From positions 54,815 to 118,814 of the forward strand of contig NZ_JANFNY010000004.1 of the NCBI RefSeq assembly GCF_024437745.1: DNA of 64,000 bases. The letters run 5' to 3'. A program made the translations under genes and the position numbers. The stretch comes from Roseomonas sp. GC11 (lineage in GTDB: Bacteria; Pseudomonadota; Alphaproteobacteria; Acetobacterales; Acetobacteraceae). The notes under the pieces were generated by a model that had not been told where the DNA came from, did no database searches, and saw only the letters and a list, made by a program, of their open reading frames with translations. Each line of letters begins with the position of its first letter. Position 1 is the stretch's first letter. Below, piece after piece: positions 30,498-39,060 of this stretch.

Positions 30498-33032
30498 CTA
30501 GGCAAACATATACTCGGCCTCCTCCAGCACGGAGAGGTCCAGGCTGCCGGGGGCTGGCGGGTCGGTGATGAACGACTGCTTCTTCTCCGGCACCTGGGCG
30601 CGCAGGTGATCCCGCAGTTCCCCCAGGCAATCCCGGTACTCATAGAGACCGCGCATGGCGGCGCGCAGGCAGGCCCGCATCATGTCCACATCAGCCGCCA
30701 GGGTGCCGAAGCTATCGTGGATCAAGTTGAAGGCTTGGATGCCGTTCAGGGCTGCCAGTCGCACATACTCACGCAACATGGCGGCATCCTGGGAATGCAC
30801 GAAGTTAGGCGCGATGCCGGTGGCATGAGCGGCTTTGTTGATCCTATCGGTCGGCACCGCCACATGCGTCTGGAGGCGCAGGGTACCAAAGAGCACCGTG
30901 TCGATGCGCTTCACGTCATCCTCCCGGTAGTCCTGCTGGATCGGCAGGCCATCCGGGGCGAACCACGTCACCGGCAGGCCCTCTGAAGTAACCACCCGGG
31001 CCACCTCGCGGAGCCAATCCATTGCCTGCCGCGCCGCCACCACCACCTCCCCGATGCTCTCCCAGAGGATCGGCGTCAGCCACGCAGCGGCAGCCCAGGT
31101 ACCGTCGCTCTCCTTCCCCTCGGCGGTGACGCAGGTGAACGGACTGGCAGCCATGCGCGCGCTGCGGTACTCCACGGAGGTACGGTAGGAGTGCCGCGCG
31201 CCTGTCTTGGTCTCCAGCCAGGCATCCAGGGCCTTCCGAGTGTACTCCCGGCAGGATTGCTGGGTGCCGCCGTAAGGGAGGACCATCACCTGCCGCTTGG
31301 TCAGCTTACGCCCCATCTCCTCCGCCAGAGCCAGCCAGAGGCGCGCCATGCGCTGATGGTCCTCGTTCCCTTCGTTGAGGGAGAGGATACGGCGCAGCTT
31401 TCCCGTCAAGACCACCGAGACCTGCCCGTACACATCATTGGGCTTCTCTGCGGGGACGAGGTTCACCGCCGCGCCGCCGATGGGGTCGCGCAGCATGGCC
31501 CCGTAGTGCTGGAGGCCATTACATGTGCCGTCCAGCTGAACGAAGGCATGGCTGACGTAGCCCCACCCGTGCTCCACGCAGTTCGCCCACTCCCGGCAGA
31601 GAGAGGCGAAGCGGAAGGGGCCATCGGCATCCATCCACCACCGCTCCGCCAGGGGATCGGCAGCCACCGCCAGGATGCGCTCCTCGTTCTGATAGACCCA
31701 TTCGCAGCGATCCGCGAAGCTCACCTTGTCATAGCCCCACTCATTCGCGAGGGCGACGGCGAGCCACCGCAGTTGCTCCGGGGTCTCGATGGGCTTCCCG
31801 CGGCCCGACTGGATGAGCGCCTTGGTCCAGTCGGCGCCCTGCGGCGAGAGCACGGAGAGGTAATTGAAGCGCCCCCGGAAATCCAACTGGGTGCCCAGCC
31901 ACCACTCAGGGTACTCCTTGAAGCGCCTGGCGAGGCCCAGCACGTCCGCCACGGTGCGCCGGGTGCTGCGCCTCTCGGCCTCCGCTTCGTGCGCCTGGGC
32001 CGCCGCGCGCTTCCACTCTTTCTCCTCCTCGCTCCCCTTGGTCAGTCCCTCGGGGCGCAGGGGGATTTCCACGGGGTGCGTGAGGGGCAGCCCCTCCACT
32101 TCGATCCCCTGGGCCACGCACGTCTCCAGCAGGTCCAGCGCCCACCGGTCGATGCGGAAGCTACTGGCCTGCACCGCGTTGACCGCTTCATAGACCAGGG
32201 AGAGGTCCATGTGCTCCATCTCCTCCAGCAGCCCGGCGGAGCGCGTCTTGATGAGCTTCAGCTTGCGCGGGAGGGTGTAGTAGATGCCGCCCCGGGGGCC
32301 GCTCCAGGGCTTCGGGGGGCACACCAGGGGCCAGTACTGAGGGTGCAGCAGGGCGTTCGCCTCGCGCGCCTCCTCGATCCACTTCAGGCATTCCTCGGTG
32401 GCAGTCACGATGGTCGAGCGGCGCTCCGCGGAGACCCAGATGGTCTCAATCTGGCACAGGCCGGTGGCCTCGATGAAAAGCTCCAGCAGCTTCTCCCCGA
32501 CCTTCCCGTGAGTGTCGCGGGACCACTCCTCCCACTCATGCTCCGCCCGGTTAGCCATGAGGTTCATGACCGTGCGCCTGTAGGTGGCGCTGCCGGAGTG
32601 AGCGACGTGATCCAGGGTCTTGGAGTAGTGCTCGGGGTCAACCTCGCGCCAGTCGATCATCCGGGCCTCGGTCTCCATCCGCTGGCCGATGGCATGGGTG
32701 ATCTCTGTGTAGGTGGTCCGCCCTGAGATAGTGGACAGAATGGTGCGGCAGACCACCAGGGCAGCGATATCGGCCCCCGCAGCCGCGATGTATGCATGAC
32801 TGGCGTGGCGCCGCCCCGCTTTGCCGCTACCGGCCTGCTCCAGCCAGCCCGTCACGCGCTCTGAGGTCGGGAGGACGGTGGCCTTCAGCAGTCGGGCACC
32901 ATAGGGCTGGTTGTCCTCGGCCCCCTGCTCCTGCGCCCGGAGCGCCCTCACCTTGGACAGTTCCAGGCTGGCTTGCAGCATCTCCTTCTCCAGAGCCTTC
33001 TGGGTATCCAGAGGGGACTTAAGGGTATCCAT
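30498..33032 (-). CDS. Single-subunit DNA-directed RNA polymerase (gp1-like)
   Basis: The protein has 844 residues (T7: 883). Diagnostic T7-type sequences: PLVCPPKPWSGPRGGIYY near 240, QLDFRGRFNY near 395, catalytic Asp in QLDGTCNGLQHYGAML near 500, KLTKRQVMVLPYGGTQQ (nucleotide-binding Lys) near 585, and FVHSQDAAMLR plus NLIHDSFGTLAAD with the second catalytic Asp near 770. The C-terminus ends in Phe-Ala, as in T7. ATG at 33032 has AGGAG 8 bases upstream; a 57-codon upstream extension is basic and crosses the promoter, so it is rejected. It should transcribe the rest of the prophage from the 20-bp elements. Confidence 0.96.
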   Translation of the reverse strand: MDTLKSPLDTQKALEKEMLQASLELSKVRALRAQEQGAEDNQPYGARLLKATVLPTSERVTGWLEQAGSGKAGRRHASHAYIAAAGADIAALVVCRTILSTISGRTTYTEITHAIGQRMETEARMIDWREVDPEHYSKTLDHVAHSGSATYRRTVMNLMANRAEHEWEEWSRDTHGKVGEKLLELFIEATGLCQIETIWVSAERRSTIVTATEECLKWIEEAREANALLHPQYWPLVCPPKPWSGPRGGIYYTLPRKLKLIKTRSAGLLEEMEHMDLSLVYEAVNAVQASSFRIDRWALDLLETCVAQGIEVEGLPLTHPVEIPLRPEGLTKGSEEEKEWKRAAAQAHEAEAERRSTRRTVADVLGLARRFKEYPEWWLGTQLDFRGRFNYLSVLSPQGADWTKALIQSGRGKPIETPEQLRWLAVALANEWGYDKVSFADRCEWVYQNEERILAVAADPLAERWWMDADGPFRFASLCREWANCVEHGWGYVSHAFVQLDGTCNGLQHYGAMLRDPIGGAAVNLVPAEKPNDVYGQVSVVLTGKLRRILSLNEGNEDHQRMARLWLALAEEMGRKLTKRQVMVLPYGGTQQSCREYTRKALDAWLETKTGARHSYRTSVEYRSARMAASPFTCVTAEGKESDGTWAAAAWLTPILWESIGEVVVAARQAMDWLREVARVVTSEGLPVTWFAPDGLPIQQDYREDDVKRIDTVLFGTLRLQTHVAVPTDRINKAAHATGIAPNFVHSQDAAMLREYVRLAALNGIQAFNLIHDSFGTLAADVDMMRACLRAAMRGLYEYRDCLGELRDHLRAQVPEKKQSFITDPPAPGSLDLSVLEEAEYMFA

Positions 33033-33071
33033 TAGAGGTCTCCTATAGGGAAGCTTTCGGCGGGGGCTTAT

Positions 33072-33091
33072 GCGTAGAAGAGGGGGAATTG
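33072..33091 (-). promoter_or_regulatory. Predicted phage RNA polymerase promoter (copy 3), upstream of its own gene
   Basis: Identical 20 bases on the minus strand, 40 bases before the RNA polymerase ATG. This would let the polymerase amplify its own expression. Confidence 0.7.
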
Positions 33092-33180
33092 ACCCTTTGG
33101 CCCTCTTCCTCTCCGCAACCCTTACCCTGAGGGAGACATAACGGAAGGCGATCCCTACTACAAGGGAATTATATCCGTCA

Positions 33181-33213
33181 CAAAAGAAAAGCCGCTCCCT
33201 CATCGGAAGCGGC
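33181..33213 (-). terminator. Rho-independent terminator between attR and the RNA polymerase gene
   Basis: Minus-strand arms GCCGCT and AGCGGC with an 11-base loop are followed by TTTTCTTTTG. It would stop host transcription entering from the right before it reaches the phage polymerase gene. Confidence 0.75.
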
Positions 33214-33285
33214 CAGCGAAACCTAAGGTACTGTCGGGGTTGATTAGTTTAGCGGTTCCCTCCCATGAGGAAAATAAGATTGGAG

Positions 33286-33349
33286 GTTTGCTAAACCGTT
33301 AGACGGGGATAACCCGTCTCGTGGGTTCGAATCCCATCCCCTCCGCCAC
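33286..33349 (+). pseudogene. 3' fragment of tRNA-Ser(GCU) at prophage junction (attR)
   Basis: Sequence from the anticodon arm (GGTTT GCT AAACC) through variable arm, T-arm (GTGGGTTCGAATCCCA) and acceptor strand CCCCTCCG plus CCA is that of tRNA-Ser(GCU). The 5' half is absent; the bases before it do not form D-arm or acceptor. A phage integrating in a tRNA normally restores the full gene at its other end, which would be left of the window. Confidence 0.85.
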
Positions 33350-33478
33350 CCTCTCCTTCATCCTTTTATTGACTTCCCCGCTGCCCTGGCGGCATGAGCC
33401 TGCGGCCCCTTGCCGTCCTGGCGCGCCCGGCCTGGGGTGGCGAAATCCCTATGCGGCGCGCGGGGTCTTCTCCCGGTC

Positions 33479-34024
33479 ATGTTCAGTCTGGTCTTCAGCC
33501 GCCGCTATGCGATGGCGCATCGCCTCATCGCGGGGCTGTCGGAAAAATGCGCCATCCCGCATGGGCATAATGAGACCGTCACGGTGACGCTGCGCGCCCG
33601 CGCGCCCGCGCCGCTCGATGGCGGTGCCAATATGGTCGAGCCCTTCGAGCGCGCGAAATCCACCTGGCACCGCTGGATCGACGGGCATGTGGACCATTCC
33701 CTGCACCTCTCCGCCGATGATCCGCTGCTCGACTGGTTCGCGGCGCGCGAGCCGCACCGGCTGCCGCGCATCCTGGTCACGCCCGGCGACCCGACGACCG
33801 AGATCCTGGCCCTCTGCATGATGGCGAAGCTCAACGCCCTGCTGGCGGCGGAGGGCGGGCGCCTGACCTGCGCCGCCATCCGCATCGAGGAGACGCCGAC
33901 CAACACCGTCCGCTTCGAGGGCGATCCGCTGGCCTTCCTGCCGCGCCCCGCGCCGCGCCGCCCCTGGTGGCAGCGGGCGGATATGAGCATCAACGACCTC
34001 GCCCTGGCCGAGGCCGGGCGATGA
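33479..34024 (+). CDS. queD: 6-carboxytetrahydropterin synthase family protein
   Basis: The protein has 181 residues. His ligands for zinc are in AMAHRL and HGHNE, and the catalytic Cys is in EKCAIPHGHN, as in QueD and 6-pyruvoyl-tetrahydropterin synthases. A C-terminal IEETPTNTVRFEGD stretch carries the Glu that binds the pterin. It makes 6-carboxytetrahydropterin from dihydroneopterin triphosphate in queuosine synthesis. It overlaps queE by ATGA, confirming the pathway. It is longer than typical QueD (about 120-150), with a C-terminal extension. Confidence 0.85.
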   Translation: MFSLVFSRRYAMAHRLIAGLSEKCAIPHGHNETVTVTLRARAPAPLDGGANMVEPFERAKSTWHRWIDGHVDHSLHLSADDPLLDWFAAREPHRLPRILVTPGDPTTEILALCMMAKLNALLAAEGGRLTCAAIRIEETPTNTVRFEGDPLAFLPRPAPRRPWWQRADMSINDLALAEAGR

Positions 34025-34653
34025 GCTACGCGGTCAAGGAAATTTTCTACACCCTCCAGGGCGAGGGGGCGCAGGCCGGGCGGCCGGCGGTGTTCTGCCG
34101 TTTCGCCGGCTGCAACCTCTGGTCCGGGCGGGAGGAGGATCGCGCCGCCGCCACCTGCCGCTTCTGCGACACGGATTTCGTGGGCCTGGATGGCACGGCG
34201 GGCGGGCGCTACCCGGATGCGGCGGCCCTGGCGGACGCCATCGCGGCGCATTGGCCGGGTGGCGGGCAGCCCTTCGTGGTCTGCACCGGCGGCGAGCCGC
34301 TGCTGCAGCTGGATGACGCGCTGGTCGCCGCCCTGCAGGCGCGCGGCTTTGCGGTGGCGGTGGAGACCAATGGTACGGTGGCCCCTGCGCCGGCCGGGCT
34401 GGACTGGATCTGCGTCAGCCCCAAGGCTGGTGCGCCGCTGCGGCTGCGGGAGGGGCATGAGCTGAAGCTCGTCATCCCCCAGCCCGGGCTGGATCTGGAG
34501 GAACTGGAGACGCTGCGTTTCGAGCGTTTCTCGCTCCAGCCGATGGATGGGCCGCAGGCGGCGGAGAATACCCGCCTGGCGCTGGAGACCTGCCTGCGCC
34601 GACCGCGCTGGCAGCTCAGCCTGCAGACCCACAAGCTGCTCGGGATCCGCTAG
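34021..34653 (+). CDS. queE: 7-carboxy-7-deazaguanine synthase, Cx14CxxC type
   Basis: The protein has 210 residues. FYTLQGEGAQAGRPAVFCRFAGCNLW is the QueE start. The radical-SAM cluster ligands are spaced C-x14-C-x2-C (GCNLW...TCRFCDT), the variant QueE arrangement. FVVCTGGEPLLQ binds S-adenosylmethionine. It converts 6-carboxytetrahydropterin to 7-carboxy-7-deazaguanine. It is translationally coupled to queD. Its stop overlaps the end of the convergent Nudix gene by 4 bases. Confidence 0.93.
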   Translation: MSYAVKEIFYTLQGEGAQAGRPAVFCRFAGCNLWSGREEDRAAATCRFCDTDFVGLDGTAGGRYPDAAALADAIAAHWPGGGQPFVVCTGGEPLLQLDDALVAALQARGFAVAVETNGTVAPAPAGLDWICVSPKAGAPLRLREGHELKLVIPQPGLDLEELETLRFERFSLQPMDGPQAAENTRLALETCLRRPRWQLSLQTHKLLGIR

Positions 34654-35225
34654 CCCGGCTCAGGGGCGGCCAGGACGTCGGGAGGAGAGCCGGGCAGGGG
34701 CCGGGTGCCACGGGCATCCTCCGGCGGGTTGCTGGCGGGCGCGCCGAGCGGCTGGCCCCGCCCCGCCCGCCACGCCTGCAGCGCCCAGTGCACGGAGGGA
34801 AAGGCGATCTCGTCCCAGGGGATTTCTTCCCATGTGAAGAGGCGGACCTCCAGGCTCTCCGGCCCGGCGGCATGGCCCGGCTCGGCCAGATGGGCGCGGT
34901 AGAGAATCTGCACCTGCCCGATCCGCGCGATGGAATAGACCGCCAGGATGCCCTCCAGCGTGATGCGGGCGCGGGCTTCCTCCCAGGCCTCGCGCTGCGC
35001 CGCCTCGGCCACGGTCTCGCCGAGTTCCATGTATCCGGCGGGCAGGGTCCAGAAACCGGCGCGCGGGGCGATGGCCCGGCGGCAGAGCAGCAGCTTCCCC
35101 TCCGCCTCCACCACCGCGCCGGCGACGATCTTGGGGTTCTCATAGGCGATGAAGCCACAATCGGCGCAGGTCAGCCGCTCGCGGTCCTCGCCCTGGGGGA
35201 TGATGCGGTGGAAGCGCTGGGTCAT
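34650..35225 (-). CDS. Nudix hydrolase with N-terminal zinc-ribbon half
   Basis: The protein has 191 residues. CADCGFIAYENPKIVAGAVV is the start typical of zinc-ribbon-linked Nudix proteins (here only one C-x2-C pair). The Nudix box GYMELGETVAEAAQREAWEEARA is complete. The substrate is likely an ADP-ribose or other nucleoside diphosphate derivative; this cannot be settled from sequence. It is convergent with queE. Confidence 0.88.
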   Translation of the reverse strand: MTQRFHRIIPQGEDRERLTCADCGFIAYENPKIVAGAVVEAEGKLLLCRRAIAPRAGFWTLPAGYMELGETVAEAAQREAWEEARARITLEGILAVYSIARIGQVQILYRAHLAEPGHAAGPESLEVRLFTWEEIPWDEIAFPSVHWALQAWRAGRGQPLGAPASNPPEDARGTRPLPGSPPDVLAAPEPG

Positions 35226-35294
35226 GCCGCCAGGGTGCGGCCGGGGCGGGCGGGCCGCAAGCCTTCCTTCGGCCGTGGCCGCCGCGGCCAGCCC

Positions 35295-36056
35295 TTACTG
35301 CCAGTCCAGCGGCTCCGGGTAGCGCGCCTCGACGAAGGTCAGCCCCTCGGCCGGGGCGGTCTGCCCGGCGAGGCCGCGATCCCGCATCTCCAGCAGGCGG
35401 CGCGGCCACTCCACCGCCTGCCGCCCCAGCCCCACCTGCGCCAGCGTGCCCACCATGTTGCGCACCTGGTGGTGCAGGAAGCTGCGGGCATAGGTGTGGA
35501 TCACCACCTCATCCCCCTGGCGGCTGACATCCAGCCGGGTGAGGGTGCGCAGCGCGCTCTTGGCCTGGCAGGAGGCGGCGCGGAAGGCCGAGAAATCATG
35601 CTTGCCGAGCAGGCCCTGCGCCGCCTCATGCATCGCGGCGGCATCGAGGGCGGGGCCGACATGCCAGACCCGCCCGGCCTCCAGCGCCGGGCGGGGCCGC
35701 CGGTTGAGGATGCGGTAGCGATAGGCGCGGCCGATGCAGGAAAAACGCGCGGACCACTCCGCCGGCGGCCGCGCCACCCCCAGCACGGCGACGGGGTGCG
35801 GCCGGCTGTGGAAGTTCAGCGCCTCGCGCAGCCGCACCGGGTCGAGATCGGCGGTGAGGTCGATCTGCACCACCATGCCCTCGGCATGGACCCCGGAATC
35901 GGTGCGGCCGGCGGCCTGGGTGGTGGCGGGCGCCCCGCCATTCAGCGGCGCCGCCGCTTCCTCCAGCACCTGCTGGATGGACAGGCCGGAGGGCTGGCGC
36001 TGCCAGCCGACGAAGGGGGCGCCGTCGAACTCGACGCGCAGGGCGTAGCGCGGCAT
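35295..36056 (-). CDS. truA: tRNA pseudouridine(38-40) synthase
   Basis: The protein has 253 residues. YALRVEFDGAPFVGWQRQP and the catalytic Asp in AGRTDSGVHA are the TruA signatures. RSFLHHQVRNMVGTL follows in the second half. It modifies the anticodon stem of many tRNAs. ATG at 36056 lies one base after the fmt stop, the last gene of def-fmt-truA. Long frames upstream are shadows of fmt. Confidence 0.95.
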   Translation of the reverse strand: MPRYALRVEFDGAPFVGWQRQPSGLSIQQVLEEAAAPLNGGAPATTQAAGRTDSGVHAEGMVVQIDLTADLDPVRLREALNFHSRPHPVAVLGVARPPAEWSARFSCIGRAYRYRILNRRPRPALEAGRVWHVGPALDAAAMHEAAQGLLGKHDFSAFRAASCQAKSALRTLTRLDVSRQGDEVVIHTYARSFLHHQVRNMVGTLAQVGLGRQAVEWPRRLLEMRDRGLAGQTAPAEGLTFVEARYPEPLDWQ

Positions 36057-36057
36057 C

Positions 36058-37005
36058 TCAGCCGAGGCGCGTGCCGGCGGGCAGGGCGTGGCCGCGCAGG
36101 AACTCAGCCGCCGGCAGGGCGGCGCGCCCGGCGCGCTGCAGCCGCAGCAGGCGCAGCGCCCCCGTGCTGCTCCCCGTGCTGCTCCCCGTGCCGCAGGCGA
36201 CCAGCGCCGCATCATCCAGCAGGGTGCCCGGAGGGGCGGCCCGGGAAGCGGCCACCGGCTCGGCCTCCAGCACGCGCAGCACCTCGCCCTGGTGTTCAAA
36301 GAAAGTGCCGGGCCAGGGGTTCAGCGCGCGCACGCGGCGGTCCAGCGCGGCGGCGTCCTGCGCCCAGTCCAGCCGGCCATCCGCCTTGCTGAGCTTGGGG
36401 GCATAGGTGACGCCCTGCTCCGGCTGCGGCACCGGCGCCGGATTCTCGGCCAGCGCCTGGAGGATCAGCCGCCCGCCCATCTCCGCCAGCGCGTCGTGGA
36501 TGGCCGGGGTGGCGTCACGCGGGCCGATGGGGATGCGGCTGGCCAGCAGCATCGGGCCGGTATCCAGCCCTTCCTCCATCTGCATGATGGTGATGCCCGT
36601 CTCGGCATCGCCCTCCAGGATGGCGGCCTGGATGGGGCCGGCGCCGCGCCAGCGCGGCAGCAGCGAGGCATGGATGTTCAGGCAGCCGCGCCGCGGTGCC
36701 GCCAGCATCGCCGCCGGCAGGATCAGCCCATAGGCGGCGACCACCGCCACATCGAGATCCAGCGCGGCGAATTCCGCCTGGGCCTCGGCGTCGCGCCGGA
36801 GGCGGGTGGGGTTGCGCACGGGCAGCCCCAGCTCCAGCGCGGCGCGGTGGACGGGGCAGGGGGTTTCCCGGTGCCCGCGCCCGGAGGGGCGCGGCGGCTG
36901 GGTATAGACCGCCGCCACCTCATGCCCTGCGGCGTGCAGCGCGCGCAGCGCCGGCACCGCGAAATCCGGGCTGCCCATGAAGGCCAGGCGCAGGCGCTGG
37001 GTCAT
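36058..37005 (-). CDS. fmt: Methionyl-tRNA formyltransferase
   Basis: The protein has 315 residues. [19 protein letters not shown] at the start, [18 protein letters not shown] (catalytic Asn/His) near 107-125, and [17 protein letters not shown] identify Fmt. The C-terminal tRNA-binding domain contains a short repeated GSSTGSSTG linker, a local oddity. It formylates initiator tRNA. Coupled to def by ATGA. Confidence 0.95.
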   Translation of the reverse strand: MTQRLRLAFMGSPDFAVPALRALHAAGHEVAAVYTQPPRPSGRGHRETPCPVHRAALELGLPVRNPTRLRRDAEAQAEFAALDLDVAVVAAYGLILPAAMLAAPRRGCLNIHASLLPRWRGAGPIQAAILEGDAETGITIMQMEEGLDTGPMLLASRIPIGPRDATPAIHDALAEMGGRLILQALAENPAPVPQPEQGVTYAPKLSKADGRLDWAQDAAALDRRVRALNPWPGTFFEHQGEVLRVLEAEPVAASRAAPPGTLLDDAALVACGTGSSTGSSTGALRLLRLQRAGRAALPAAEFLRGHALPAGTRLG

Positions 37006-37535
37006 TCGCCGTCCCGCGCCTTGGCCTTCAGCTCCTTGGCCAGCTTGCGCAGCAGCATGTTGCGCTTCAGCGCCGAGAGGTGATCGACGAAGAGCACGCC
37101 GTTCAGGTGGTCGATCTCGTGCTGGATGCAGGTGGCCAGCAGGCCATCGGCCTGCATTTCCCGCCGGCTGCCGTCGAGATCCTGCCAGCGCACCTTCACC
37201 TCGGCCGGGCGCGTCACCTCGGCATACTGGTTGGGCAGGGAGAGGCATCCCTCCTCCCGCGCCGCCAGCGCGGTGCTGGCCGCCACGATCTCCGGGTTGA
37301 TCATGACATAGGGCTGCGGCTGGTCCTCCGGCTGGAGGTCGATTACCACGAGGCGCAGCAGCTCGCCGATCTGCGGCGCGGCGAGGCCGATGCCCGGCGC
37401 CTTGTACATGGTGGCGAGCATGCGCGGGGCCAGGGCGCGCACCGTCTCGGTATCGCCGGGGCCGACGGGTCGGGCCTTGGCGCGCAGCCGCGCATCGGGC
37501 ACCAGCAGGATGGGAAGCAGGGCAGGATCGGACAT
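37002..37535 (-). CDS. def: Peptide deformylase
   Basis: The protein has 177 residues. All three motifs are present: [17 protein letters not shown] and QHEIDHL, giving the Cys and two His iron/zinc ligands and catalytic Glu. It removes the N-formyl group put on by Fmt-dependent initiation. First gene of def-fmt-truA. It diverges from the Hsp20 gene across 164 bases. Confidence 0.96.
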   Translation of the reverse strand: MSDPALLPILLVPDARLRAKARPVGPGDTETVRALAPRMLATMYKAPGIGLAAPQIGELLRLVVIDLQPEDQPQPYVMINPEIVAASTALAAREEGCLSLPNQYAEVTRPAEVKVRWQDLDGSRREMQADGLLATCIQHEIDHLNGVLFVDHLSALKRNMLLRKLAKELKAKARDGE

Positions 37536-37699
37536 GAGGGGGCCTGCTCTACCGCTTGCCTCCCGCCGCTTCAACCGCCAAGCGGGGCGGAAAGGCGCGC
37601 CTCTTGCATTGGGGCCGCCGCTGCACAAACTTGAGGACACAAGGCGGGGTGCTTCGGGCTCTGCCGGCCGCTCGCTCACGCCTGAGGAGTCCTGAAACC

Positions 37700-38173
37700 A
37701 TGTCGCGTTCCTCCCTGTTCGGCTCGCCCCTCTTCCTGGGCTTCGACCACCTGGAACAGATGCTCGACCGGGTCGCCAAGAATTCCGATGGCTATCCGCC
37801 CTACAATATCGAGCAGACGGCGGAGAACCGGCTGCGCATCACCCTCGCCGTCGCCGGCTTCAGCATGGACGACCTGCAGATCACGCAGGAGGACAACCAG
37901 CTGGTGGTGCGCGGCAAGCAGCGCGACGAATCGGAAGGGCGGATCTTCCTCCATCGCGGCATCGCCGCGCGGCAGTTCCAACGCGCCTTCGTGCTGGCCG
38001 AGGGGATCGAGGTGGAAGGCGCCTGGCTGGACAATGGCCTGCTCCATATCGACCTGCAGCGCCCGAAGCCGGCGGTGCGGGTGAAGGCCATCCAGATCAG
38101 CGCCCGCGGCAGCCAGGCGCCGCGCCCGCTGGTGCAGGGCAGTGCCTTCAGCACCAATGGCGGTGAGGGCTGA
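37700..38173 (+). CDS. Small heat shock protein, Hsp20/IbpA type
   Basis: The protein has 157 residues. YNIEQTAENRLRITLAVAGFSMDDLQITQEDNQLVVRGK (interrupted here) and HRGIAARQFQRAFVLAEGIEVEGAWLDNGLLHIDL form the alpha-crystallin domain at about 35-130 with the closing GLLHIDL motif. It is an ATP-independent holdase against protein aggregation. Start ATG 37700 follows AGGAGTCC. It is followed by DUF1150, as in many alphaproteobacteria. Confidence 0.93.
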   Translation: MSRSSLFGSPLFLGFDHLEQMLDRVAKNSDGYPPYNIEQTAENRLRITLAVAGFSMDDLQITQEDNQLVVRGKQRDESEGRIFLHRGIAARQFQRAFVLAEGIEVEGAWLDNGLLHIDLQRPKPAVRVKAIQISARGSQAPRPLVQGSAFSTNGGEG

Positions 38174-38325
38174 GCGGCACCATTATGTGAACCTTCATGC
38201 CCCTTGCGCATTGAATCCCAGACCGACGTGACAAGGACGCGGCGCGGGGCGGAGGGGCGAACCCGCGGCGCAGTCGATCTGGCCGCAACACCGGGCCCTT
38301 ACGGGACGGCAACAGGAGAGTTGTC

Positions 38326-38568
38326 ATGAACAAGGCAGGACCTACGCGCCCCTTCGCCGCCGCCGATGCGCTGCGGCAACTGGCCCCGGCGGACTGGGCC
38401 CGCTTCGGGGCGGACCGCATCGCCTATATCCGCCCGGTGCTGGTGGATGGGGTGATGGCCGTGGCGATCCATGCGGCCGATGGCACGCAGATCGGCGCCG
38501 CGCCGGATGCCGGCCTGGCCGCCGCCGCGATCCTGCAGCACGAGATGCTGCCGACCCTGGTGCATTAA
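38326..38568 (+). CDS. DUF1150 family protein
   Basis: The protein has 80 residues. IAYIRPVLVDGVMAVAIHAADGTQIG and AAAAILQHEMLPTLVH match the small alphaproteobacterial DUF1150 family, usually found next to an Hsp20 gene as here. AGGAGAG precedes the ATG. The biochemical role is not established. Confidence 0.85.
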   Translation: MNKAGPTRPFAAADALRQLAPADWARFGADRIAYIRPVLVDGVMAVAIHAADGTQIGAAPDAGLAAAAILQHEMLPTLVH

Positions 38569-38612
38569 CGCGCGGCTTTCGCTTTCCATGCGGAATGAGA
38601 CGAGGAAGGTGG

Positions 38613-38641
38613 TTGCCCTGGCGCTCCAACCCCGCTAGATA
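38613..38641 (+). promoter_or_regulatory. Promoter of tRNA-Thr
   Basis: TTGCCC (38613-38618) and TAGATA (38636-38641) are separated by 17 bases. Transcription would begin a few bases before the tRNA at 38654. Confidence 0.6.
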
Positions 38642-38653
38642 GCGCGCCACGAC

Positions 38654-38734
<81 letters not shown>

Positions 38735-38786
38735 CTCAAGCACTTAGCCGGCAGTTCCAGGCCCCTCCAAAGCCCGAAACGATCTC

Positions 38787-38808
38787 TGGGGCTTCACTGG
38801 GGCTTCAG
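38787..38808 (+). repeat. 22-bp direct repeat near left end (putative integrase arm site)
   Basis: TGGGGCTTCACTGGGGCTTCAG consists of two tandem GGGGCTTCA units. The identical sequence lies at 55666-55687, just upstream of the integrase start. Position near both ends suggests arm-type recombinase binding sites. Confidence 0.75.
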
Positions 38809-39060
38809 CCGCGCCCCGACCTGGGGCGTATCGGGGCGAACAATTCGCATCCCCCCGCCATCCTCTCCGCCCGAGTCCTGGCTGCCGCCTCGTGCTTGAA
38901 GGCGGAGAGGCTGGGCGCCTGCGTGTGCCGATTCATGCCGGCTGCCAGGGTTCACTGCGGGTCCTTGCCATTCTCCCCAGCTGGTAAAGTTCTTCTTGAT
39001 AGGCCGAGCCGGGCCTGCGCTATCGACTCTCCATCGCCTGATGGAGATGGAAGATTCGCC

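Larger units (their letters stand above)
1..33349 (-). mobile_element. T7-like prophage, right-hand part (left end outside window)
   Basis: A nearly uninterrupted minus-strand gene series follows the T7 order: RNA polymerase, SSB, endonuclease I, amidase, primase-helicase, DNA polymerase, exonuclease, portal, scaffold, capsid, tail tubes A and B, internal virion proteins, tail fibre. The series abuts ordinary host genes on the right, and the junction lies in the 3' part of a tRNA-Ser gene, so this is an integrated genome and not a free phage. Terminase, holin/spanin and an integrase are not in the window and would be expected to the left, as would a reconstituted tRNA-Ser. Base composition is visibly less GC-rich than the flanking host genes. 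All core genes look intact. Confidence 0.9.

Noticed and set aside
33033..33203. 57-codon extension of the phage RNA polymerase
   Set aside because: It crosses the predicted promoter and terminator and lacks similarity to polymerase N-termini; ATG 33032 has a proper ribosome-binding site.
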